DNA of 64,000 nucleotides from contig NZ_FNRF01000006.1 in NCBI RefSeq assembly GCF_900107775.1, forward strand, positions 152,117-216,116, in the 5' to 3' direction. Positions within the stretch are counted from its first letter, which is position 1, and each line of letters opens with the position of its first letter. The notes beneath the pieces are model-generated. The model saw nothing but the letters and a program-made list of their open reading frames with translations. It searched no databases and was not told where the DNA came from. Made by a program: the position numbers and the translations under genes. Positions 1 to 7,874 of this stretch are shown piece after piece. The stretch is from Xylanibacter ruminicola. Its GTDB lineage: Bacteria; Bacteroidota; Bacteroidia; Bacteroidales; Bacteroidaceae.

Positions 1-2
1 AA

Positions 3-218
3 GGCGACTATCAATGCGACAACAACAATCTTAAGCTTACATACGTTGACGATGACGGCGCCAAGCGCTCGCTCTTAGCACAGGTGCTTTCGTTTACCGA
101 CAGTTCTGTGCTTATCAGGTACGACTACGAACAAAAAGGCATAACTGTTACTTTCATTATCCGCAAACTATCAAACGAAACCAACGGTTATTCGTCATCT
201 TCGGTTACATCGCGGTAA
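3..218 (+). CDS. C-terminal part of a lipocalin-like protein (5' end outside window)
   Basis: An open frame enters from the left edge and stops with TAA at 216-218, giving about 71 residues. The visible part alternates hydrophobic and polar residues in short beta-strand-like runs (LKLTYVDDDG, VLIRYDYEQ, ITVTFIIRK). This resembles the last strands of the lipocalin-like lipoprotein at 30614-31018. Its last 31 nt overlap the 3' end of the convergent DUF4249 gene. No signal peptide can be judged because the start is missing. The family call is inference from strand pattern only; a plain hypothetical protein remains possible. Confidence 0.5.
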   Translation, partial: GDYQCDNNNLKLTYVDDDGAKRSLLAQVLSFTDSSVLIRYDYEQKGITVTFIIRKLSNETNGYSSSSVTSR

Positions 219-982
219 TAGAAGTCCTGATAGTATTCTATCTCGCTGTTGGCTGAGAAATACCCCAGACAACCACCTGTAAAGTTATCAATAGGATTGG
301 TAGCCGTGCTCGACATCTGCTGCATAGAGTACAGATAGTCGTAAGCACGCTGATCGATGGCACGGATAACGATATGCAGCTCGTCGCCATCCTGCAGCAC
401 GTCATTATCATGCTGACCATCACGGAAGAAGGTAAACAGCTGCTGCAGTTCCTTGTTTGGATTCTTATCATCCTTCATCACCGCCCAACGATAACCTAAA
501 CCATTACGGTAAATATGCATAAAATACCAGTTACTCTCGTTAGGTATGTCCTGCAGACGCAGGTCACCAAACAAATAACGCTCCGTCAGCATCTTCTTCC
601 ACACCAACTTAAACTCGTTCATCTTGGGTGTGCGCTGCATGGTAGAAGTTGACGTAAAATGCTGTCCATCAACCTCAACATCCAACTTATAAACAGTACC
701 GGCAATACCAGCAAACTTAGAACGGTAGTAGCCATTGCGTACAAAAGGAATGGTTGCTGTGGTACCATCGTCGGCTGTCAATGTCACGGTAGCATTGTTC
801 ACATCGCTACCAGTAGTGTTATCCTCCATCGCATTAGTGGTGCTCACACGAATCTCCGTACCATCATTGTTAATAGTTCCTTCAACCACATAGCGTGTAT
901 CGTGACTATGATAGTCGATGCTGATTTCCTTTGTACACGACATCAGCCCTAATATACCTATTATATATAGTAATCTACGCAT
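188..982 (-). CDS. DUF4249-type outer-membrane lipoprotein
   Basis: The 264-residue product begins with a lipoprotein signal (hydrophobic run followed by the lipobox LMSC at about residues 13-16), so it should be lipidated and carried to the outer membrane. The rest is a beta-rich extracytoplasmic domain with the strand and loop pattern of DUF4249 proteins. It lies 5 nt downstream of the TonB-dependent receptor gene on the same strand. In Bacteroidota this pairing is common, and the lipoprotein is thought to work with the receptor at the cell surface. The substrate is unknown. No promoter is seen between the two genes, so they are probably co-transcribed. Confidence 0.8.
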   Translation of the reverse strand: MRRLLYIIGILGLMSCTKEISIDYHSHDTRYVVEGTINNDGTEIRVSTTNAMEDNTTGSDVNNATVTLTADDGTTATIPFVRNGYYRSKFAGIAGTVYKLDVEVDGQHFTSTSTMQRTPKMNEFKLVWKKMLTERYLFGDLRLQDIPNESNWYFMHIYRNGLGYRWAVMKDDKNPNKELQQLFTFFRDGQHDNDVLQDGDELHIVIRAIDQRAYDYLYSMQQMSSTATNPIDNFTGGCLGYFSANSEIEYYQDFYYRDVTEDDE

Positions 983-987
983 AGTTA

Positions 988-3042
988 TCAGAAATTAATA
1001 TTAAACGATACCGATGGTACAATGCCAAACAACGAATACTGCTTGGCCTTGGTGCCTGCACCATACTCACCATCCTCGAAGTTAATGAGGAAGGGGTTGT
1101 AGCGGTTATACAGATTGTAGATACCGAACACCAGCTGATGGGTGCGATTTCTGTATTTCTTGCTCCACACAGCACTTACATCCAAATGGTGCGAGGCCGG
1201 TGCGCGATAACCATTACGCTCGGTGTAATAATATATCCAGTTGTCCTCAATCATATACTTTCCACTGGGAGCAGTAAAAGCCTGACCACTGTTATATACC
1301 CACGAGGCACTCAGGTTCCAACGCTTATTCAGGTGATACATAGCCACGATATTGATGTCATGACGGCGATCGTTGTTAGCATCATACCAACGGCCCTGAT
1401 TAATCCCATCAATCTTGGTTTTCGACCACGAGAGCGTGTAACCAATCCAACCAGTCAACCTACCATTGTTCTTGCGAGCACTCAGCTCTATGCCATAGCC
1501 CTTACCCTTACCAGCCAGCATCAAGCGCTCAATCTCTATTTCGCTGGCAAACGATTTACCGTCGCGATAGTCTAACACATTATTAATATGACGAAAGTAA
1601 ACCTCAGCCGAGAAGTCGTAATCCTGATTGGGAGTCATCATAAACAAGCCAGCACTTACCTGGTCGGCCACTTCAGGCTTAACAATGTTACTACTCATGG
1701 TGTAACGGTCGAAGGGGGTTGCTGTGCTCTGGTTGCGTAAGGCATGCACATTCTGCGAAGTACGGGTATAGCCAAACTTGAGCGAGGCGACAGGTGATAG
1801 TTGGTAGTTAACAGAGAGTCGGGGCTCAAGCACCGTGTGGGTTTTAACAATCTGGTTCTTGCCATAGTTGTAGTACCAAGCTATGTCGCCATTATCTTCC
1901 AGATCGTAATACAACGAGCCACCCAAAGGCGAGAAGGCACTCACACGCAGACCGGCCGAAACATCAAGTTTTTTGGTAATGGGTGTCATCAAGTTCAGCC
2001 AAAATGCATTATCCCAAGCACGGCGCTGTTCTTTCTCGTGCAACGACACCTGTTTCCACTCGGCCGACTTCACATTAAGCAAAGCCGTTTGCAAACCAGC
2101 ATCTAGCCTATACTTTCCCAAGTTGGCATGGAAATCCTGTCGGAAACCAGTCTGACGGATATGACCTGAGAACCAGATATTCATACCCAGAAAATCTATA
2201 CCATTATCCGTCTGATAGCCACTGTAGTAAGCCGTCGACTGAGCATAGGCATTACTACCAAAATGGTGCAACCACTTTAAACTGGTTGAAAGATTGTTCC
2301 AACGGATGTCAACCATATCCTCAAGTGCTGTACGGTCGTGACCTGTAAAGAAACTCAGAAACAGTTGGTTGTTCTCGTTAATGGTCCAGTCGGCCTTGGC
2401 ATTGATATCGTAGAAATACAAAGTATTACCTTTAAAATCGGACGACAGTTTCAGAAACATGTCCATATACGAACGGCGTGCCGTGACTAAGAAGGCGGCC
2501 TTATTCTTCACAATCGGACCTTCGATGGTACCCTTTGCTGAGAGGAGTCCGATACTGGCGCCACCGTGGTACTCGCTCTTGTTACCTGTTTTCCCGATAA
2601 TATCAAGCACCGCACTAGAAGCGCCACCATACTGTGCTGGCAGCAAACCTTTATAGAGCGTAGCCGACACAAGGGCATCGCTATTAAAGGCCGAGAACAA
2701 TCCGGCCAGGTGACCCACATTATATACAGGAGCAATATCAACGAGTATCTGGTTTTGGGCTGATGTACCACCTCGCACCTGGAAACTGCTAGATGCGTCA
2801 CTCTCGCTCTTTACACCTGTAAGCAGCTGCATAGAGCGCATAATATCATGTTCGCCAAACAGTTGCGGCGAGTTAGTAAGGTCCTTCAGTTGCACCTGCT
2901 CAGCACCAGTCTGTATCTGACGCAGACGTTGGCGAGCCGAGTTCGACTTCACCACTACCTCATCAAGCTGTTCCTGTCGCAGGGTATCGGGTGTTATAGG
3001 CATGGCAACAAGTGCCGTAAGTAGTAATGTTGATAGAAACAT
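988..3042 (-). CDS. TonB-dependent outer-membrane receptor
   Basis: This 684-residue protein has a short signal peptide, a TonB-box-like stretch (LDEVVV, about residues 26-31), a plug domain with the typical RGG and NQILVD segments (about 90-105), and a long C-terminal beta-barrel ending in phenylalanine. It would import an unknown ligand with energy from TonB-ExbBD. Unlike many relatives it has no N-terminal carboxypeptidase-regulatory-like domain, which explains its modest length. The ATG at 3042 is the earliest possible start because an in-frame TAA lies just upstream. It sits within a few bases of the predicted transcription start, so the mRNA may be leaderless. It forms an operon with the DUF4249 lipoprotein gene. 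Confidence 0.9.
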   Translation of the reverse strand: MFLSTLLLTALVAMPITPDTLRQEQLDEVVVKSNSARQRLRQIQTGAEQVQLKDLTNSPQLFGEHDIMRSMQLLTGVKSESDASSSFQVRGGTSAQNQILVDIAPVYNVGHLAGLFSAFNSDALVSATLYKGLLPAQYGGASSAVLDIIGKTGNKSEYHGGASIGLLSAKGTIEGPIVKNKAAFLVTARRSYMDMFLKLSSDFKGNTLYFYDINAKADWTINENNQLFLSFFTGHDRTALEDMVDIRWNNLSTSLKWLHHFGSNAYAQSTAYYSGYQTDNGIDFLGMNIWFSGHIRQTGFRQDFHANLGKYRLDAGLQTALLNVKSAEWKQVSLHEKEQRRAWDNAFWLNLMTPITKKLDVSAGLRVSAFSPLGGSLYYDLEDNGDIAWYYNYGKNQIVKTHTVLEPRLSVNYQLSPVASLKFGYTRTSQNVHALRNQSTATPFDRYTMSSNIVKPEVADQVSAGLFMMTPNQDYDFSAEVYFRHINNVLDYRDGKSFASEIEIERLMLAGKGKGYGIELSARKNNGRLTGWIGYTLSWSKTKIDGINQGRWYDANNDRRHDINIVAMYHLNKRWNLSASWVYNSGQAFTAPSGKYMIEDNWIYYYTERNGYRAPASHHLDVSAVWSKKYRNRTHQLVFGIYNLYNRYNPFLINFEDGEYGAGTKAKQYSLFGIVPSVSFNINF

Positions 3043-3046
3043 GTTG

Positions 3047-3077
3047 CAAAGTTAATAGATTTTTTGGAAACTCCAAA
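3047..3077 (-). promoter_or_regulatory. Promoter of the TonB receptor operon
   Basis: On the minus strand the -7 element TAACTTTG lies at 3054-3047 and a TTTG -33 element at 3077-3074, with 19 nt between TTG and TAACTTTG. Transcription should start at about 3043, essentially at the receptor's ATG. The element is interleaved with the divergent promoter at 3063-3094. Confidence 0.75.
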
Positions 3078-3094
3078 AAAATTATCTATCTTTG
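3063..3094 (+). promoter_or_regulatory. Promoter of the small lipoprotein gene
   Basis: TTTG at 3063-3066 and TATCTTTG at 3087-3094 are separated by 20 nt (counted from TTG). An inverted repeat, ATTTTTTGGA (3059-3068) and TCCAAAAAAAT (3072-3082), spans both this -33 element and that of the divergent receptor promoter. Confidence 0.75.
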
Positions 3095-3124
3095 CCACCG
3101 AATATTACAAAAAACTAATTTGTT

Positions 3125-3595
3125 ATGAAGAAATTATTTATTGCCGTAGTGGCTATTGCAGCACTCTGTGCTTGTGGAAATGGCGAGAAAAAGTATCTCG
3201 ACTATCGTGGACTCTCAATGGGTATGCCCTTTAAAACCTTCTGCGACTCGCTCGCTGCTCGTGGTTTTGCTATCGATTCAGCCAAGACCGACTCTAATTT
3301 TGCCCGTGTATCGATGTATCACCCCAACCTTAACTACCGCCTGATGTTAGCTCAGCGTAACGATACGTTGGTTGCACTGCAGGAGAACTACACCATCTCT
3401 ACCAACGATAGCACCCGAAAAATGTGGCAGCAGATGCATGATGCATTTGAGGAGCAACTGGATGCTTGGCCTAACATGCTGAAGGATGGAAAAGACCACC
3501 GTATCGCAAAATTCGAGGATAAAGGTGGTTTCATCACCCTTACCCTCGAAAATACATATAAGCCAACTTTAAGTGTACTTTATCAATCAAAGTAG
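3125..3595 (+). CDS. Hypothetical small lipoprotein
   Basis: The 156-residue product starts with a lipoprotein signal ending in the lipobox LCAC (about residues 14-17). The mature part is mixed alpha/beta and polar, with no domain I recognise. Its opening (YRGLSMGMPFKTFCDSL) looks like the start of a small secreted domain found in other Prevotella hypothetical proteins, but that is an impression only. The gene has its own promoter and runs convergently into cdsA, overlapping its 3' end by 9 nt. The final residues (TLSVLYQSK) are a plausible terminal beta strand. Confidence 0.75.
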   Translation: MKKLFIAVVAIAALCACGNGEKKYLDYRGLSMGMPFKTFCDSLAARGFAIDSAKTDSNFARVSMYHPNLNYRLMLAQRNDTLVALQENYTISTNDSTRKMWQQMHDAFEEQLDAWPNMLKDGKDHRIAKFEDKGGFITLTLENTYKPTLSVLYQSK

Positions 3596-4438
3596 CATAA
3601 TGGTGTAGAGGTAAACTACTGCAGCTGGAATGGCCAGCAGCGACGAATCGAAACGATCCAGCATGCCACCATGTCCGGGCAGTATGTTACCGCTATCCTT
3701 AATGCCGATGGTGCGCTTAAACAAGCTCTCCACCAGATCGCCCCAGGTGCCGAAGACAACTACGGTAAGTCCCAATCCGGCCCACTCAACAGCGGTCAGT
3801 CCTAACTGGTTAAGCTGATACGCATCGGTAAGATACCATACCAGCACGGCTACGGCTATCACTAAGATGCCGCCACCGATACTGCCTTCCCAACTCTTTC
3901 CTGGCGAGATGCGAGGGAAGAGTTTATGTTTACCCAACAGCGATCCACAGAGGTAGGCTCCTGTATCGTTCATCCACAAGAACACGAAAACCGACAAGGG
4001 CAGCACGGCATCGTAAGCCACAAAGCCCTGAGGCGCAGCGTGGAATGCCAGCGTATTAAGCAGCGAGAACGGCAGGGCGATATACAACTGGGCCATCATG
4101 GTATAGGCCCAATCGTGTATGGGATCCTCGTTCTTCAGGTACAGTTCGGCCACCATCAGATAGATGATAGACACAAGGTAAGGGATGAACACTGCAGATG
4201 GGGTAAGCTCGCTGCAGAAACCTGCCATGGCAAAAAAGAGATATACACCTGCCACAGTAGATATCATGCGGTTAACCGTCACCTGCGCACGATCGTTAAC
4301 CAATCCGGTAAACTCCCAAATGGTCAGTCCTGTAATCAGCGCAAACAGCAGCACCATTGCCTGCGGACGCAAAAAGCTGCACACCAGCACGGCAACAAAC
4401 AGCACGCCAGTAATAGCTCTAACAATAAAATTACGCAT
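3587..4438 (-). CDS. cdsA: Phosphatidate cytidylyltransferase
   Basis: CdsA makes CDP-diacylglycerol from phosphatidic acid and CTP, the branch point of phospholipid synthesis in the inner membrane. The 283-residue protein is a string of hydrophobic segments. The family signature is complete near the C-terminus (residues 238-264): S-x2-KR, KD, PGHGG and the closing DRFD are all present. A second conserved stretch, GKSWEGSIGG, lies about 70 residues earlier. The start codon overlaps the ftsH stop region by 8 nt, which implies translational coupling. It is the last gene of rsfS-ftsH-cdsA. Its 3' end overlaps the convergent lipoprotein gene by 9 nt. Confidence 0.95.
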   Translation of the reverse strand: MRNFIVRAITGVLFVAVLVCSFLRPQAMVLLFALITGLTIWEFTGLVNDRAQVTVNRMISTVAGVYLFFAMAGFCSELTPSAVFIPYLVSIIYLMVAELYLKNEDPIHDWAYTMMAQLYIALPFSLLNTLAFHAAPQGFVAYDAVLPLSVFVFLWMNDTGAYLCGSLLGKHKLFPRISPGKSWEGSIGGGILVIAVAVLVWYLTDAYQLNQLGLTAVEWAGLGLTVVVFGTWGDLVESLFKRTIGIKDSGNILPGHGGMLDRFDSSLLAIPAAVVYLYTIMLL

Positions 4439-6503
4439 CCTTATCCTCCTTTTCTTCGGGTTTACTCTCTAATGCTTTCTGCTCAGCAGCCATTGCTTCA
4501 GCTTCGAGCTCCTTGGCACGCTCTTCAGCCATACGCTCAGCATCGGCTTTCATCTGGGCTTCAAGCAACTCCTCTGCACGACTGGTCCAGGGACGCTTAC
4601 CAAAGATCTTCTCTACATCCTCGGCAAAAATCACCTCACGATCTATCAGCAACTGAGCCAGCTGGGCATGTCCCTCCTTATGCTCGGTAAGTATCTGTTT
4701 GGCACGCTCATACTGCTCATTAATCATGCGCAACACCTCATCATCCATAATCTTAGCAGTAGTTTCCGAATATGGTTTTTGGAATTGGTACTCAGCATTG
4801 TTATAATAGCACACATTAGGCAGTTTTTCGCTCATACCAGCATAAGCAATCATGCCGTAAGCCTGCTTGGTGGTGCGCTCAAGGTCGTTCATGGCACCTG
4901 TCGAGATATGACCCACAAACAATTCTTCGGCTGCGCGACCACCCAGCAGCGAACACATCTCATCCAGCATCGCCTCCTTGGTTTGCAGCACGCGCTCCTC
5001 AGGCAGATACCAGGCAGCACCAAGGGCTTGGCCACGTGGCACGATAGACACCTTAACCAATGGGTTGGCAAACTCAGTAAACCATGAGATGGTGGCATGA
5101 CCAGCCTCGTGAATAGCTATCGAGCGTTTCTCGGCCTGTGTCATCACCTTGGTCTTCTTTTCAAGTCCACCAATAATACGGTCAACAGCATCCAGGAAGT
5201 CCTGCTTCGTTACAGTCTGACTATTATGACGGGCCGCAATCAGTGCAGCCTCATTACAAACATTGGCAATATCAGCACCCGAGAAGCCTGGTGTTTGACG
5301 AGCCAGGAAGTCGATATCTACGCTTTCATCAATCTTCACAGGCTTCAGGTGTACCTTAAATACCTCCTTGCGCTCGTTCAGATCAGGCAAATCAACGTGT
5401 ATCTGACGATCGAAACGTCCTGCACGCAGCAGAGCCGAATCAAGCATATCGGCACGGTTGGTAGCAGCCAGAATAATAACACCGCTATTTGTACCGAATC
5501 CGTCCATCTCAGTCAACAGGGCATTCAACGTATTCTCGCGCTCATCGTTACCGCCCATGGCAGGATTCTTTGAACGAGCACGTCCCACAGCATCAATCTC
5601 ATCGATGAAGATAATACAAGGACTCTTTGTTTTGGCCTGCTGGAACAAATCGCGAACACGACTGGCACCAACACCTACAAACATCTCAACAAAGTCAGAA
5701 CCACTCATTGAGAAGAAAGGCACACCAGCTTCACCTGCTACAGCCTTAGCCAATAGGGTTTTACCTGTTCCCGGAGGACCTACCAACAGAGCTCCCTTGG
5801 GTATCTTACCACCCAAGTCGGTATATTTCTGTGGATTCTTCAGGAAGTCAACAATCTCCTGTATCTCTTGTTTGGCACCAGCCTGTCCGGCCACATCCTT
5901 AAACGTGATGCCTAACTCACCACCCTTCTCATACATCTTAGCTTTGCTCTTACCTACGTTGAAGACACCGCCACCAACGCCACCGCCTCCGCCGCCCATG
6001 CGACGCATCAGGAATATCCACAATCCTACTATAAATAAAATAGGAATGAGGTTAGATAGAATCAGCGATAAGAACTCGTTATCACGTTTATTGTCGAAAG
6101 CCAGATCACCGGTGAACACCTTCTCATCCTTAGCCTTAGCTACAAACTGCTCAACCTGATCTACACTACCAAACTCAACTTCCAAATAAGGTTCAACACC
6201 CGTTTGCTGCGTGCCCTGATGGAACACATCACGAATATGTTCGGGCTTTACATACATACGTAGCATGCTCTGAGCCTTGTTCACCACAATCTTTTTGGCA
6301 TAGCCACGCTCAACCATCGTTTTGAACTCGCTATACGATGCGGTTTTTGCTACGCTACTGTTTTCGGCACCACCACTGGTAAAGTAAAGCAGTCCTAAAG
6401 TCAGAATAGCGATGAAATATATCCAGTTCATGTTGAACTTGGGCATATTCATCTTAGGACCGTTGGCACCGTTATTTTTGCTTGGTTTTTGATTATTCTC
6501 CAT
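4431..6503 (-). CDS. ftsH: ATP-dependent zinc metalloprotease FtsH
   Basis: FtsH is a membrane-anchored AAA+ protease that degrades unassembled membrane proteins and some regulators. Two transmembrane segments lie at about residues 26-42 and 146-166, flanking the periplasmic domain, and a glycine-rich linker follows (170-179). The AAA module has Walker A GPPGTGKT (242-249), Walker B ending in DEID (301-304) and an SRH region ([18 protein letters not shown]). The zinc site HEAGH is at 465-469. The C-terminal tail is rich in Glu, Lys and Ala and probably disordered. At 690 residues it is of normal length. It is co-transcribed with rsfS upstream (16 nt gap) and cdsA downstream. Confidence 0.98.
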   Translation of the reverse strand: MENNQKPSKNNGANGPKMNMPKFNMNWIYFIAILTLGLLYFTSGGAENSSVAKTASYSEFKTMVERGYAKKIVVNKAQSMLRMYVKPEHIRDVFHQGTQQTGVEPYLEVEFGSVDQVEQFVAKAKDEKVFTGDLAFDNKRDNEFLSLILSNLIPILFIVGLWIFLMRRMGGGGGGVGGGVFNVGKSKAKMYEKGGELGITFKDVAGQAGAKQEIQEIVDFLKNPQKYTDLGGKIPKGALLVGPPGTGKTLLAKAVAGEAGVPFFSMSGSDFVEMFVGVGASRVRDLFQQAKTKSPCIIFIDEIDAVGRARSKNPAMGGNDERENTLNALLTEMDGFGTNSGVIILAATNRADMLDSALLRAGRFDRQIHVDLPDLNERKEVFKVHLKPVKIDESVDIDFLARQTPGFSGADIANVCNEAALIAARHNSQTVTKQDFLDAVDRIIGGLEKKTKVMTQAEKRSIAIHEAGHATISWFTEFANPLVKVSIVPRGQALGAAWYLPEERVLQTKEAMLDEMCSLLGGRAAEELFVGHISTGAMNDLERTTKQAYGMIAYAGMSEKLPNVCYYNNAEYQFQKPYSETTAKIMDDEVLRMINEQYERAKQILTEHKEGHAQLAQLLIDREVIFAEDVEKIFGKRPWTSRAEELLEAQMKADAERMAEERAKELEAEAMAAEQKALESKPEEKEDKDA

Positions 6504-6519
6504 ATACCTATTATATATA

Positions 6520-6870
6520 TTAGTCTAAATCTGGAATACGAGTTAGAGGTGCATCTTCCCACAGATGTTCCAAATCGTAGTACTCGCGCACATCGGGCAA
6601 GAAAATGTGTACCAACACGTCGGTATAGTCCATTGCCACCCACTGAGCGTTTTCAAGTCCTACTACGTGTGCAGGTTTCTCGCTTAACTTTTCGCGCACC
6701 ACATCGCCCACCGACTCGGCAATAGCCTCGACCTGCGTGGGCGAGTTGCCAGTGCAGATAATGAAATACTGACAGATGGTTCCTTCTATTTTTGTCAGGT
6801 CGGCCACTACAATATCGCAGCCCTTCTTCTCCTGAATCGCGTCTTTAATTGTTTCTACAAGTTGTATCAT
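6520..6870 (-). CDS. rsfS: Ribosome silencing factor RsfS
   Basis: RsfS binds ribosomal protein L14 and blocks joining of the subunits when nutrients are short. The 116-residue length and the conserved segments (CDIVVADLT, YFIICTGNSPTQVEAIAESV, WVAMDYTDVLVHIFLPDVREYYDLEHLW in pieces) match the Iojap/RsfS family throughout. It is the first gene of the rsfS-ftsH-cdsA operon, with its promoter directly upstream and a leader of about 20 nt. No Shine-Dalgarno site is obvious. Confidence 0.95.
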   Translation of the reverse strand: MIQLVETIKDAIQEKKGCDIVVADLTKIEGTICQYFIICTGNSPTQVEAIAESVGDVVREKLSEKPAHVVGLENAQWVAMDYTDVLVHIFLPDVREYYDLEHLWEDAPLTRIPDLD

Positions 6871-6894
6871 TCAAAATTTGCTATTATTTGTGCA

Positions 6895-6925
6895 CAAAGG
6901 TAGTGTAAATTGCCCAAAAAACAAA
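6895..6925 (-). promoter_or_regulatory. Promoter of rsfS-ftsH-cdsA
   Basis: The minus strand carries TTTG (6925-6922) and TACCTTTG (6902-6895) with a 19 nt spacer. The predicted start of transcription is about 20 nt upstream of the rsfS ATG. Confidence 0.8.
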
Positions 6926-6973
6926 GAAAAAGTGAAAAATTTGCGGTTTTTTATAATTTTTCCCCAAAAAATT

Positions 6974-7003
6974 TTGGTAGTTCAAGAAAAAGTAGTACCT
7001 TTG
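6974..7003 (+). promoter_or_regulatory. Promoter of tRNA-Gln
   Basis: TTG at 6974-6976 (inside TTTTGG) and TACCTTTG at 6996-7003 are 19 nt apart. The leader between the predicted start (about 7007) and the tRNA is about 40 nt and carries AAAACAGAACAAGAGAGTTC at 7011-7030. A near copy of that stretch lies at the same distance from the promoter at 10870-10877. Confidence 0.8.
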
Positions 7004-7046
7004 CACCCGCAAAACAGAACAAGAGAGTTCTCAAGCAAAAACATTT

Positions 7047-7117
7047 TGGGGTATGGTGTAATGGTAACACTGCAGATTCTGGTCCTGCCTTTCCTGGTTC
7101 GAGTCCGGGTACCCCAA
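7047..7117 (+). tRNA. tRNA-Gln (anticodon CTG)
   Basis: The acceptor stem is TGGGGTA (7047-7053) with TACCCCA (7110-7116). The anticodon arm GCAGA-TTCTGGT-CCTGC (7072-7088) exposes CTG and has one A-C mismatch at the loop-closing pair. The T arm is CCTGG-TTCGAGT-CCGGG. CCA is not encoded. The anticodon reads CAG, so the identity is glutamine. Confidence 0.92.
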
Positions 7118-7126
7118 CTAAAAAGG

Positions 7127-7156
7127 TCGCTAAGTTTTGAACTTAGCGATTTTTTT
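7127..7156 (+). terminator. Terminator after tRNA-Gln
   Basis: A 10-bp stem TCGCTAAGTT / AACTTAGCGA (7127-7136 and 7140-7149) is followed by a run of seven T. The T-run overlaps the 3' end of the convergent gene, and the opposite strand has a shorter T-run, so it may work both ways. Confidence 0.85.
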
Positions 7157-7460
7157 ATTCTATCACCTCAATGTAAAAACTAAAGGGTCGAAAACCATCG
7201 TTACAGCTAATCATAGCGCTCATAGGATTCTGCATCCAACCATCAAAAAAGTCACCCTCACCTCGAGCCAGCTTCTCAACAAAACCACGCATCGATTCCC
7301 ATGCAGATGGGCAAAGCCCTTCTGGGCACTGTCCGTTGATAGAAATCCACTGCTGTCCAACGATTATATCGCAGGCATGCTGTATAGGATTCTCGTATTG
7401 TGTCATCAGATCGTGATACACTGTTTGACGCATGGCTGTAATTCGTACTTTATTCATCAT
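7155..7460 (-). CDS. TIGR04076-family small protein
   Basis: The 101-residue protein has the features of the TIGR04076 family. It opens with a beta strand (NKVRITAMRQ), has a central GQCPEGLCPSAWESM stretch in which two cysteines follow a glycine/proline turn, and ends in the strand FRPFSFYIEVIE. The function of the family is not established. I use the ATG at 7460; an in-frame GTG lies one codon earlier and a second ATG one codon later. The gene has its own promoter and shares a terminator region with tRNA-Gln. Confidence 0.75.
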   Translation of the reverse strand: MMNKVRITAMRQTVYHDLMTQYENPIQHACDIIVGQQWISINGQCPEGLCPSAWESMRGFVEKLARGEGDFFDGWMQNPMSAMISCNDGFRPFSFYIEVIE

Positions 7461-7479
7461 CACTAAACTTTACCAAGTG

Positions 7480-7487
7480 CAAAGATA
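7480..7487 (-). promoter_or_regulatory. -7 element upstream of the TIGR04076 gene
   Basis: TATCTTTG is read on the minus strand about 20 nt before the start codon. No clear TTTG is found at the expected -33 position. Confidence 0.55.
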
Positions 7488-7507
7488 AGCATTTTGCTAC
7501 GTTTTTC

Positions 7508-7538
7508 TTGCTTAATTCAGCTAAAAAATGTATCTTTG
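7508..7538 (+). promoter_or_regulatory. Promoter of clpS-clpA-aat
   Basis: TTG at 7508-7510 and TATCTTTG at 7531-7538 are 20 nt apart, and the clpS ATG follows 29 nt after the -7 element. Confidence 0.8.
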
Positions 7539-7566
7539 CCACGATTTTTAAAACGAAAATCGAAAT

Positions 7567-7872
7567 ATGGCAAAAGAACAATCGGCAACAAGAGAACGGC
7601 AGCACACCAACCTGCGCGAGCCGCGACGATACAAAGTAACAATATACAACGACGATTTTACCACAATGGAATTTGTGGTGAAAATATTAACACAAGTGTT
7701 TTTTAAGAGTGAGACAGAGGCCGAGGCACTCATGCTGCAGGTACACCATAGCGACAAGGCTGTAGTGGGTATCTATAGCTACGACGTCGCCACATCAAAG
7801 GTGCGAAAAGCCACCAATATGGCCCGTGAAGAGGGATTTCCACTCCGTTTAACTGTTGAACCTGAGGAATAA
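7567..7872 (+). CDS. clpS: ClpS adaptor (N-recognin)
   Basis: ClpS captures proteins with destabilising N-terminal residues and hands them to ClpA. The 101-residue sequence shows the core of the family: the NDDFTTMEFVVKIL segment (residue-binding pocket), VHHSDKAVVGIYSYDVA, and a short, polar N-terminal tail that in homologs enters the ClpA pore. It is the first gene of clpS-clpA-aat, with only 2 nt between its stop and the clpA start. This places the recognin, the unfoldase and the enzyme that creates N-degrons under one promoter. Confidence 0.95.
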   Translation: MAKEQSATRERQHTNLREPRRYKVTIYNDDFTTMEFVVKILTQVFFKSETEAEALMLQVHHSDKAVVGIYSYDVATSKVRKATNMAREEGFPLRLTVEPEE

Positions 7873-7874
7873 CT

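Noticed and set aside
3926..4690. A 254-codon plus-strand open frame over cdsA and ftsH
   Set aside because: It spans two convergent-strand genes with clear motifs, and its product is His/Gln-rich without a domain.
5031..5040. GCCACGTGGC inside ftsH as a possible parS-like site
   Set aside because: It lacks the flanking TGTT and AACA bases of parS and lies in a conserved coding region. No convincing parS was found anywhere in the window.
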